Shown in pieces: positions 44,243-53,276 of a stretch of DNA of 64,000 nt (position 1 is the stretch's first letter; each line of letters begins with the position of its first letter). The notes below the pieces were generated by a model. It was not told where the DNA came from, made no database searches, and was given only the letters and a program-made list of their open reading frames with translations. The DNA is taken from NCBI RefSeq assembly GCF_040869045.1, contig NC_090324.1, forward strand, positions 56,201,346-56,265,345, given 5' to 3'. Both the position numbers and the translations under genes were made by a program. The DNA is from Eurosta solidaginis. Taxonomy: Eukaryota; Arthropoda; Insecta; Diptera; Tephritidae.

Positions 44243-44461
44243 TTAATCAACAATCTCTGCCACTATAAAATTATGTAGTACCGTGACGTTCCCAATTGCT
44301 ACTTCACATGCTACTTCTCCAATTACCTGGGTGTCTTCTCCCGTGGCTGTACGTAATCTTGCTCCAAGCAATGGTCTTATCTTCTTGTTGAATAAATCTG
44401 ATCGGATGATGGAATGAGATGCACCCGTATCTATAGTCAGTAAACGTTCCTTTGCGTCCAC
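44243..44461 (-). pseudogene. Gypsy aspartic protease
   Basis: The active-site motif LTIDTGASHSIIRSDLF (44400-44440 region) is followed by RTATGEDTQVIGEVACEVAIG and HNFIVAEIVD, a normal retropepsin pattern. A stop separates it from the next segment, where the family would read …DEIIIGVDFL. It lies downstream of a zinc-knuckle-like stretch (about 44580-44640: CFKCGKPGHI-like, worn). Confidence 0.85.
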
Positions 44462-44616
44462 ATGTCCTCCGACAGTAAGATTACTTGACCTTCTTCCAAT
44501 TTGCGAGATAGAGATTATGGGGCATCCAATTGAGGGAGCCAGCCACCCACATTGCTGGAACTGTTAGGATTGGTACTGAAATAATGTACAATGTGCCCTG
44601 GCTTTCCACATTTAAA

Positions 44617-44988
44617 TCATTTGACGGCACCATCGTTTTTATGCTGCGTTCCTGTTAATGCTTCCAAAATTGCGTCCACCCAGTCTGGCCTTTCCACTTC
44701 CACTCGATGAGCTTTGTATACGGGCTTACTCAAAAGTGACGCTGTTTCCTGAGTCAGTGCATGGGATACCGTTTCTGCGAATGTGGGTTTTGGGTTTGCA
44801 TATGCCGCTCGCTTCGTTTCTATGTCCCGTATGCCATTTATAAAACTCTGAATTTTTACCCTCTCTGTGTACTCAACGAGTGCGTCCGCATTTGCCAAAT
44901 GAGCCAACCTTTCAACATCCGAAGCAAACTCTTGCAAAGTCTCATTAGCTTTTTGGTAACGATTGTGCAATTATATTTGATATATCTC
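44617..44988 (-). pseudogene. Gypsy Gag, C-terminal part
   Basis: Reads IYQI*LHNRYQKANETLQEF, SDVERLAHLANADALVEYTE and FINGIRDIETKRAAYANPKP, a typical capsid C terminus (the NRYQKANETLQEFA segment normally follows YGSEH/QRK). It lies to the left of the RTE insertion; the upstream capsid is at 47607-48029. When the LINE and one copy of its target duplication are ignored, the two parts join. Confidence 0.85.
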
Positions 44989-45003
44989 TTTCCTCTGTTG
45001 TGT

Positions 45004-45640
45004 GACATCTATTGGAGTAGCCATACGAACAAGCGCAGTTTCGGCGTCGGATTCGTGGTGGGAGAGAGACTTTGTCGCCAAGTGCTGGCGTTTATGCCTG
45101 TGGACAAGCGTCTCGCCGTTATTCGAATAAAAGCAAAATTTTTTAATATATCTTCCATCTGCGTCCATGCGCCGACAGAGGAAAAAGACGATGAGGTGAA
45201 AGACACTTTTTATGAACAATTAGAACGCACATACGAGCGCTGTCCCCGTCATGATATAAAAGTCGTGCTTGGCGACTTTAACGCCAGGGTGGGCAAAGAA
45301 GGTGTTTTTGGCCCTACAGTCGGAGATTTCAGCCTACACAATGAAACTTCTCCTAACGGACTGAGGCTGATTGACTTTGCCAGTGCTCGAAACACGGTCA
45401 TATCCAGCACGAGGTTCATGCATAAAAACATACATCACGTTACATGGCTGTCTCCTGATCGAAATACTCGCAATCAGACGGCATGCCTCCAGTGTTTTAG
45501 ATGTGCGCACGATCCGAAGACCTAACATGGACTCGGACCATTATCTCGTTGCAGCCAAAATACGCACCGCCTCAACGCGGCTAAAACCAAGGAACAAAAA
45601 ACACAAGGAAAGCTAGACGTCGAAAAGTTTCAATCACAGC
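45004..45640 (+). pseudogene. RTE endonuclease, truncated
   Basis: From about 45040 the frame reads SFGVGFVVGERLCRQVLAF, SSICVHAPTEEKDDEVKD, VVLGDFNARVGKEGVF and NGLRLIDFASARN, matching the BovB/RTE-type AP endonuclease with its GDFNAR motif. After a frameshift near 45485 the SDHYLVAAKIR end follows (45535-45570). The N-terminal third with the first catalytic residues is missing. Confidence 0.85.
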
Positions 45641-45773
45641 AGACTGCCAATGATTTCGCAACTCGACTCTCACACCTGCTCTCTGCGAGCACAACTCATC
45701 CTGAAGGAATACACGAGCAGTGGGAGCATATCTCCAAAAAACTTCGTACTGCCGCCGAGGAAAACGATGAAGA

Positions 45774-47602
45774 ATGACGCGTTGCAACCGAAAAGACCCT
45801 TCCTACAGGGCTACTTTAAAATCGAGCGCGACAAGAGGAGTGTGTGAACGCTATCGTGAGTTGAAAAGGGAAGCGAGACGTCTTTTCAGGAAGAAAAAAG
45901 CAAAAGCAAAAAGGCATGTGTGCGAGGAGCTTCAGCTGCTAGCCCCCAGGAATAACGCCCGAAAATTTTACCAAAAAATACGGCGGCAGACGGAAGGTTT
46001 TAAGACCGGGACAAACTCCTGTAGGAACGAAAACGGTGACCTTGTAACTGATGTCCAGAGAGTGCTTAGAATATGGAGGGAACACTTCTATGTCCCCACG
46101 CCCGATTATGACGAAGTTAGAATAGCAATAACCAGATTGAAAAACAACGAGGCCGTGGCCGCTGATGGATTGCCTGCGGAGCTATTCAAGTACGGAGGCG
46201 AGGAGTTGGTAAGGCGCATGCAGCAGCTTCTTAGCAAAATATGGGCGGACGAGTGCATGCCCGACGATTGGAATCTAAGTGTTCTTTGCCCAGTCCACAA
46301 GAAGGGGGATACTGCAAAATGCACCAACTATAGTGGAATTAGCCTTCTTAATATCGCATATATGGTCCTTTCAAGTGTATTGTGCGAAAGATTGAAGCCC
46401 GCCGTGTACCGGCTGATTGGACCATATCAGTGTGGCTTCAGACCTGGTAAATCTACCATCGACCAGATTTTCATAATGCTCCAAATCTTGGAAACAACCC
46501 CTGAAAAGATAAACGACACACATCAACTCTTCGTCGACTTTAAAGCCGCCTTCGACAGCACGAAAAGGAGCTGCCTATATGCCGCTATGTCTGAATTTGG
46601 TTTCCCCGCAAAACTTATACGGCTGTGCAAAATGACGTTGAGCAACACCATCAGCTCAGTCAGAATTGGGAAGGACCTCTCCGAGCCGTTCGAAACTAAA
46701 CGAGGTTTCAGACAGGGTCACCCCCTATCGTGCGAATTTAATTTGATGCTGGAGAAAATTATACTAGCTGCAGAACTTAACCGCACTGGAACAATATACT
46801 ATAAAAGCGTGCAATTACTGGCATGTGCTGATGACATTGATATCATCGGCCTAAACACCCGCGCTGTTAGTTCTGCTTACTCCAAACTGGAAAAAGAAGC
46901 GGCAAAGATGGGTTTGATGGTGAATGAGGACAAAACGAAGTACCTCCTGTCATCGAACAAAGAGTCAGCGCATATGCGCCTTTGCAACCACGATACTGTT
47001 GGCAGCCATAATTTCGAAATAGTAAAAGACTTCGTTTATTTGGGAACCAGCATCAACAATTGCAACAAAATCAGCACTGAAATCCTGCGAATAATCAATC
47101 TTGCCAATAAATGCTTCTTTGGACTAGGTAGGCAATTGAAAAGTAAAGTCCACTCTCGGCGAACGAAAATCATACTCTACAAGTCACTTATCGTACCCGT
47201 CCTGCTATATGGGGCAGAAGCATGGACCATAACAACAGCAGATGAAGCGGCTTCGGGAGTGTTCGAGAGAAAAGTTATTCGAAAGATTTATGGTCCTCTA
47301 CGCGTTGGCGATGGCGAGTACCGAAGAAGATTTAACGATAAGCTGTACGAACTATACGCAGACATCAACATAGTCCAGCGAATTAAAACGCAGGGGCTGC
47401 GCTGGCTAGCCATGTTATGCAAATGAAAGATGATGCTCCGGCCAAGAAAGTGTTTCTATCCGAACCAGCCTATGGAAGCAGAGGTAGAGGACGGCCCCCA
47501 CTCCGTTGGAAGGATCAGGTGGAAAACGATTTAAACTCCCGCGGTGTGACCAATTGGCGCCGGTTGGCGGAGCGACTGGCGCGCCTTGTTGGACGACCTT
47601 AA
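45774..47602 (+). pseudogene. RTE reverse transcriptase
   Basis: A 550-codon frame (to 47426) covers the post-endonuclease basic region (YRELKREARRLFRKKKAK) and RT: RLKNNEAVAADGLPAELFKYGG, CPVHKKGDTAKCTNYSGISLL, YQCGFRPGKSTIDQIF, HQLFVDFKAAFDS. The catalytic box is LLACADDIDII (46821-46840), with Cys where Tyr or Phe is usual. It ends GLRWLAML and, after a frameshift at ~47415, KDDAPAKKVFL and GRGRPPLRWKDQVENDL (to 47602). Long and nearly intact, but the changed box and missing 5' end argue it is inactive. Confidence 0.9.
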
Positions 47603-47606
47603 CCCT

Positions 47607-48605
47607 TTAGACGGTTAAGCGCCAATTAAGTAAGTAAGTAAGTTTCCTCTGCTCGCTTCCATAACATCTCTCCACAGCGGCCATCAATTCTTCATAACTG
47701 TTCCATTCGCACTCTGGAATAGTCTGTAAAATTTCAGCTGCAGGCCTTTTCAATGTTACGAACAGTGCAGCATTCCAGTTGTTCACTGCTGACGTCTTCT
47801 CAAATTGAAGCTTGAATACCTGGAACGGAACAGAGCCGTCAAAAGATGGAGTTTTTACCTTCGGATTGCTCGCTGGCACAGCTGGGCGGTTTAGTTGTAA
47901 TTGCTCCATACGACCTTTTAACGCTTCTATCTCGGCATCAATTTTGTCCTCGAGTTGTAAAATTTTTGCATCCTGCCTTCTTCTTTCACAAAGAGCTGCG
48001 ATGATACCTGTTCTGAAATTTTTGCCCACATTTCAGATATACGTGCCTCTTGCGCTTCCAGTTGAGATGACAAATACGCCTTCTCTTCTTTCAATTGTGA
48101 TATTATACGAATTTCCCGCGATTCCAGTTGGGATGATATATCGGTTTATATTTGTGACGACATTTCTGAAATGCGCGTTTCTTGTGCTTCAATCTTCGAT
48201 GTTATTTCTGACGACATTTCTGCAGTGCGTGTCTCCTGTGATTCCATCTTGGATGTTATTTGCGACGACATTTCTGTTACTTTCTGTGTTTGTGCAGATA
48301 TTGCAGCGAATATCATGTTCAAGTCTGTGCTGGTAACTGTCTGCGATGTTCCGTTTTTCTCTTCAGTTGTTGTTGTTGATTTTTCCACATCAGGATAAAA
48401 GACATACTCGTCCATATTAATTCCTTCCAACTCCAATACCTCTCGTAGCCGTGCTTGAAGTTCGATCTTATTGCCGGTTGTATTCAATCCACGTTCTCCA
48501 ACTCCTTTTTCAGTTGCTGGATCCTTAATTCACTTAACTTCGCCATGTCCTTGTTGTGCTCTGCAACTCTGGAATTTATTCAACAATTCCTCTTCTGACA
48601 CCAAT
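47607..48605 (-). pseudogene. Gypsy Gag, N-terminal part with SAP domain and coiled-coil repeats
   Basis: The start is an ATG near 48547 (MAKLSELRIQQLKKEL). After a frameshift near 48490 comes RGLNTTGNKIELQARL, together a SAP motif (LxxLKxEL-xRGLxxxGxKxxLxxRL). Next are heptad-like repeats of the pattern SEMSSQITSKMESQETR, three to six times (48330-48060), with a stop at about 48146. The capsid begins at 48029 (KVKTPSFDGSVPFQVFKLQF, KRPAAEILQTIPE, YGSEQRK). The RTE insertion cuts it at about 47650. Confidence 0.8.
48588..48605 (-). other. Candidate primer-binding site of the gypsy element
   Basis: On the minus strand, ATTGGTGTCAGAAGAGG follows the LTR end directly, the right place for the tRNA primer site. 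Confidence 0.55.
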
Positions 48606-49101
48606 TGTAACGATTTTTGGGAAATTCCGCTTATTTGCAACCTTCAACTAACGTTCGAATCACTAAACTGTCGAATATATAACTCCACTCTTCAATAATA
48701 CAAAATGGCCTTTATTAAAGAACTTCACAATTACACTTCACTTCTCAACAGATAGCGTGCATAAATCAAACTGATTACTGATTGCTCAGATTGCACTCTT
48801 TTATGCTTTTCGATTTCTTCGTTCGCATACTTCTAGGCGGTTTTAGAATTTACCAGCTATAACTACAGATGCACGCCTATAGCCTCTCATGTGCGCGTGT
48901 ATATGTGAGTGATACTTGCACAAATGATTGCCTACTTTTGGGAGTATCTCAGGTATATGCATACGTTTGTGCGTCTCTCTCCGCTGCTCGTATGGACATA
49001 TGGTTAAACATAATGATTGATATGTTGATGTGCATAAAAGTCACTGCTTAGTATCGGCTTAGAGATGATAGTATCCCTTAGTGTTGCTAATATCTGTCAC
49101 A
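48606..49101 (-). repeat. 5' LTR of the gypsy element
   Basis: Plus-strand text TGTAACG…CTGTCACA, so TG…CA in either direction. Homologous to the solo LTR at 8654-9384 but ~235 bases shorter. The DNA that follows (ATATTGTATAAACATG) is part of the 126-bp Helitron unit, so the element landed in a Helitron array. Confidence 0.85.
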
Positions 49102-49640
49102 ATATTGTATAAACATGTTTTAGGGGTACCCGGGTCCACGATTTGGCCTATATCTCGAGACCCTAGTCACCAATAGATATGACCTCTTCCTTTTCCTTCT
49201 CCTCTTCCTCTTCTTCCTTTTCGTCTATCTCTTCCTCTTCCTTGTAATAACTTCCTTATAACAAATTCCTCGAAACAGGTATGTTTCTGGTCCACTTCCC
49301 AGAAATAAAAGAAACTTCATGGTTGTATGTAGTTTTTAATGCTGTATTATAAAAAAATTATAAAAATGTTGGTGACCCTACTCACCAATAGGTATGAAAA
49401 TTACACCGTACTAAAGCACTTATCAACAGCTTTAAGTTGATGTACATATTTTATAAACATTTTTAGTGGTATGCGGGTCCACGGTTTGGCATATATCTCG
49501 AGACACTAGTCACCAATAGATATGACCTTTTCCTTTTCCTCTTCCTCTTCTCCGTTTTCCTCTATCTCTTCCTTGTAATAATTTCCTTATAATAAATTTC
49601 TTGAAATAAGTAGGTTCCTGGTCCACTTCCCAGAAATAAA
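49102..49640 (-). repeat. Helitron-array fragment with pyrimidine tracts, partly duplicated
   Basis: Contains reverse-oriented 126-bp units (GGGTACCCGGGTCCACG, TATATCTCGAGACCCTAG) and pyrimidine runs at 49190-49250 and 49525-49570 that complement the Helitron purine tract. The block from about 49140 to 49380 is repeated from 49440 onward (both include CCACTTCCCAGAAATAAA). Confidence 0.7.
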
Positions 49641-51157
49641 CAAGTCTAAGTTCGGGTGAAACCGAACATTACATACCCAGCTGTACACTTGAAATGCTGT
49701 TGTTGTTTGTTTCGTGTGCTTAATAGTGTTACAGGGCTGCGCAATAATAATACATATACACATGGTTCTATTCTGAACTAATTTTCGTTTAAAAGAAGCA
49801 AAAAGGATACAGAGGCTAACACCAATGACTTTGAGCGGGTAATAATGCAGTTTTCCTTCTTACTGTTTAGAAGTAAGTATAAGAGAGAGGTTTTAATTTT
49901 TTCCCATTTCTTGTTATAATGGCACAAAATACGATTGGTACAAAACTATTTTTCGCTAAAATTTAACTTATTATTTTTGCCTACGACCCTTTTCAAAGTC
50001 ATTTATATCAAAGTGGGCGCGGTCCTTAACCAATCTTATCCATTCCCAGAAAAATTCCTGCTATAAGGAAAATATGTGTACCCAATTATGTTACGATATA
50101 TAAATTTTTCTTCGAGTTATGGTTCCCGAGACATTGCAAATTGCTTAGACAAAAAAGGGGCGGTGCACACACATTTTAAAAAATTTTCAAATTTTATGTT
50201 ATAATTCAATTTAGAAAGTAAAATTCTATTGATACAAAGCTCTTTTTCGCTAAGATATAGCTTATTATTTTCGTTTACGACCCTTTTAAAAATCTTTTAT
50301 CTTGTCCATTTTTTCTAGAAATATTTCCTGCTATAGGGAAAATTTGTGTACCCAATGTTATTACGATCCGTTAATTTTTCTTCGAGTTATGGCTCATGAA
50401 ACATAGAGAATTTCTTAGTCATAAAAGTGGCGGTGCCACGCCCATTTTATAAAATTTGAAGTTTTTCCTATTTATTATTATAAATCTACTTGGGAAATGA
50501 AATACCATTGATATTAATCTCTTTTTTTGCAAAGATGTAGCTTATTTTATTCGTCCACGACCCTTAAATATCTTTTATTTGAAAGTGGGCGTGGTCCTTA
50601 ACCGATTTCACTAATTTTTCTTCAAAGCATTCCCTATAGTAAAGGCAACCTCTCTGCCGAATTTTGTTACGATAGGTTTAACGAATTTTTATCTATGATT
50701 AATAATATTTGTAAAATTGATTTTGTCACAAGTGGGCGGTGCCACGCCCATTTCAACACGTTTTTTCATATTTTTATCAATAGTCTCAATATCAGTCCAC
50801 ACGTTAAATTTCAACATTCTAGGTGTATTATTTACTAAATAATCAGGTTTTTTGTGTTTTCCAAAACGTTATATATATAAAAAGTGGGCGTGGTTATCTT
50901 CCGATTTCTCTAATTTTCAATATCAATCTATTCTGGGTCTAGATAAGCTCGTGTACCAAATTTAGTGAAAATATCTCAATATTTACTCAAGTTATCGTGT
51001 TAACGGACAGACGGACATGGCACAATCAAATTTTTTTTCGATACTGATGACTTTGATATAGGGTAGTCTATATCTATCTCGATTCCTTTATACTGTACAA
51101 CCAACCGTTATCCAATCAATGTTATTATAGCCTCTGTACAAGTACAGCTGGGTATAA
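49641..51157 (+). repeat. Hairpin-ended dispersed repeat, copy 1
   Basis: Starts CAAGTCTAAGTTCGG with hairpin GTTCGG-GTGAAA-CCGAAC and ends near GTACAGCTGGGTATAAA. The body repeats blocks with GTGGGCGGTGCCACGCCCATTTT and CTTCGAGTTATGG. No coding frame. Its empty site exists nearby: CCCAGAAATAAA is followed directly by AGAAACTTCATGG at 49300, but split here. A reverse-oriented relative is at 53277-56527. Confidence 0.75.
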
Positions 51158-51347
51158 AAAAACTTCATAGTTTTATGTAGTTTTTAATGCCGTGTCATAA
51201 AAATATAATAAAAGTGTTGCCAAAAAAATAAAAAATATGTGGTGGACTACCCTTAACATTTATGGGACCATACTGAGATATATGTTGACCGATTATCAGA
51301 ACTACCCGATATGACACCCCTTTCATTTGATACCTATCCACTGGTAG
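51158..51347 (-). repeat. Helitron-related sequence, reverse orientation
   Basis: 51270-51347 matches the complement of 63935-64000 (GATATGACACCCCTTTCATT), placing this in the same Helitron body. No gene. Confidence 0.65.
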
Positions 51348-51476
51348 TGTTTAAGCGACTTAAACTATGACTTTTTTTCTTTCGTTTGTTTCATTAGCTA
51401 TTGAGTGTGCTTGTAATTCTCAACTTGTTAGTGAAATATTCTAAAGATATAGTTTTAGTTTTTAATTTAAAATGGA

Positions 51477-51890
51477 GGTTCTTCGAGTAGAAGATGGGGT
51501 GCCAATACCTCAGATCCCAGTGCTCGCCTCCATATCACATTTTTTAGGTTCTTCAAATAGAAGATGAGGTAGTTCATTAGAGCGAAACCTCAGAGCCCCC
51601 AGTGCTCACCCCCAATGAATAAATACAAGAGGTTCTTCAAATAGAAGATGAGGTGGCTCATTAGAGCGAAACCTCAGAGCCCCCAGTGCTCGCCCCCAAT
51701 GAATAAATACAAGAGGTTCTTCAAATAGAAGATGAGGTGGCTCATTAGAGCGAAACCTCAGAGCCCCCAGTGCTCGCCCCAATGAATAAATACAAGGGGT
51801 TTTTCAGAGCAAAACAAGGTGGCTCATCCCGCAGCCAATACCTTGGAGCCCCCAGTGCTCGCCCCAATGAATAAATACAAGGTGTAACAG
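51477..51890 (+). repeat. 84-bp tandem array
   Basis: About five units of AGGTTCTTCAAATAGAAGAT…CCTCAGAGCCCCCAGTGCTC…AATGAATAAATACAAG. The middle two are almost identical; the outer ones are diverged. Spacers are not unique, so this is not CRISPR. Confidence 0.9.
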
Positions 51891-52089
51891 GTACATAGTG
51901 ACCTCTCTCTAAACAAATTTAAAAATAACAAACAAATACATTAAAATAAAGATATCATAAATAAGGTGTACCGATGCTTTGCATCGTCCCGTATTTTAAA
52001 TACAACATAAACAAAGTAAAATAACATACAGTCCATTAAAATAGTAATTTATAAAATAAAAAACATAATAAATTAAAAAAAATGCTTGC

Positions 52090-52166
52090 TTGCAGTGGGC
52101 TTTGAACCCGCAACCCCAAACGTGTGAGTCGGGCACGTCATCCACTGTGCCACGACTCATACGCCT
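52090..52166 (-). repeat. tRNA-like region (SINE head candidate)
   Basis: On the minus strand there is an A-box-like TGGCACAGTGG (complement of 52142-52152) and a B-box-like GGTTCAAAGCC (complement of 52098-52108), spaced as in tRNA genes, with a T-arm GCGGG-TTCAAAG-CCCAC. Acceptor and anticodon stems pair poorly, so this is not called a functional tRNA. A T-rich run follows on the minus strand, as in SINEs. Confidence 0.45.
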
Positions 52167-52242
52167 ACAAGTGCATCAAATTACTCCCTTATAACTCATA
52201 TTAAACTGCTCGCCCTCAACTGTCCCACGCTTAGCTAGGTAG

Positions 52243-53256
52243 CCCTAGCCAATATTTAGGTGTATATCCCGGAAACGGGATGTCATCCACCCAATAAAGT
52301 TCAATTAACTTACCGGGCAAAGAAACTGGTCCTCACTTTAAAGTCAACTTTAACAATTTTCGTTTTCTCATGTGTCCTGTAAAATGAAGCTTGCATATGA
52401 TTTAGATTTAGCAACGTCACATTAAAACTGTAATACGTTCACATTAAAAGTATACTACTTTGTTTGCTGCATACTCTTAAGCTTGACATGGTATTCTTTA
52501 ATTTAAACCTAAGTAAAGAATATATTGTTGCGGCTTAACCTCTGCTATGAAAAACGCAAAGTGCGGCGGTTCGAATATCACTGACTCCTGTTTTTTATAA
52601 AATTTTTTTTATTTACGTTTAAACCTAAAAGTAAATTTTAAAGGGCAGATGAGCTGCCTGTAAATATTTCCGTCCGGTAATTTAAAAAGAAACTGAGCAA
52701 ACGAAAATTCACTTAGAGGCAGGATAAAGTGAGCGCTAAAATTAAAGGGTAGATGAGAAAACGGCCCCTAAGCTAACATCATCAGCTTCCATTTGATACT
52801 CATATTTTACAAACACATCAAACAGTTACCCAGGTCCACGTTTTGGTGTATATCTCGAGACCCTAGTCACCCAGGGGTATGAAAATTACCCTCACCTAAA
52901 GCACTTATCAACAGCTTTCATTTGTTTTGCATATTGTATAAACACATTCTAGAGATACCCGTGTTCACGTTTTGGCGTATATCTCGAGACACTAGTCACC
53001 CAGGGGTACGAAATATACCCCGTATCAAAGTACTCATAAACACCCTCTTTTTGATACCCATATTGTACAAACATATCCCAGGATTACCTAGGTCCACGTT
53101 TTTATCTCAAGACCCTAGCCACCTAGTGAAAAAATGTAGACGTTGGCCGATTCTCAGACCTACCAAATATGCTCACAAAATTTCATGAGAATCAGCTTAG
53201 CCGTTTCGGAGGAGTTATGCCTCTAACACCGTGACAAAAGAATTTTATATATTAGA
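52243..53256 (-). mobile_element. Helitron 5' part, reverse orientation, with nested inverted-end element
   Basis: The 5' terminus is the complement of GAATTTTATATATTAGA at 53256 (TCTAATATATAAAATTC, as at 12975). Then ~126-bp units (52790-53140). A segment with TTTCTCAT-type inverted ends follows (52275-52780). The whole stretch is an inverted counterpart of 62903-63930. No protein. Confidence 0.78.
52275..52780. repeat. Element with GTTTTCTCAT inverted ends, copy 1
   Basis: Ends show CGTTTTCTCATGTG (52360) and ATGAGAAAACGGCCC (52752-52766). The centre contains GCGGCGGTTCGAATATC (52563-52580), a B-box-like stretch also found at 62112-62130 and 63676-63692. The relative at 63485-63830 is in opposite orientation. 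No coding frame. Confidence 0.55.
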
Positions 53257-53276
53257 CATCATTGTCATACATTTTT

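Larger units (their letters stand above)
44998..47642 (+). mobile_element. RTE-type LINE, 5' truncated
   Basis: Flanked by TTTCCTCTG (44989-44997 and 47643-47651). Ends in a (TAAG)n tail. It begins inside the endonuclease, so it is 5' truncated, as is usual for target-primed insertions. It is inserted in the gypsy gag in the opposite orientation. Confidence 0.93.
43800..49101 (-). mobile_element. Ty3/gypsy element with SAP-domain Gag, minus strand, 3' truncated
   Basis: The 5' LTR lies on the right (48606-49101). Moving left: PBS, Gag with SAP domain, coiled coil and capsid, an RTE LINE inserted at 44998-47642, Gag rest, zinc knuckle, protease, and the start of the protease-RT linker. RT, RNase H, integrase and the 3' LTR are absent; the element stops near 43800. 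A solo LTR of a related copy is at 8654-9384. Confidence 0.85.
51348..52237. mobile_element. 890-bp insertion with GGTAG duplication and internal tandem repeats
   Basis: Starts TGTTTAAGCGAC and ends CACGCTTAGCTA, flanked by GGTAG at 51343-51347 and 52238-52242. The uninterrupted site is present at the complement of 63925-63942 (CACTGGTAGCCCTAG). It contains an 84-bp tandem array and a tRNA-like region but no protein. Class unknown; the 5-bp duplication and TG start would suit an LTR, but the end is TA, not CA. Confidence 0.65.

Noticed and set aside
52090..52166. Functional tRNA gene
   Set aside because: Acceptor and anticodon stems do not pair well and it sits inside a repeat insertion; only box motifs are good.
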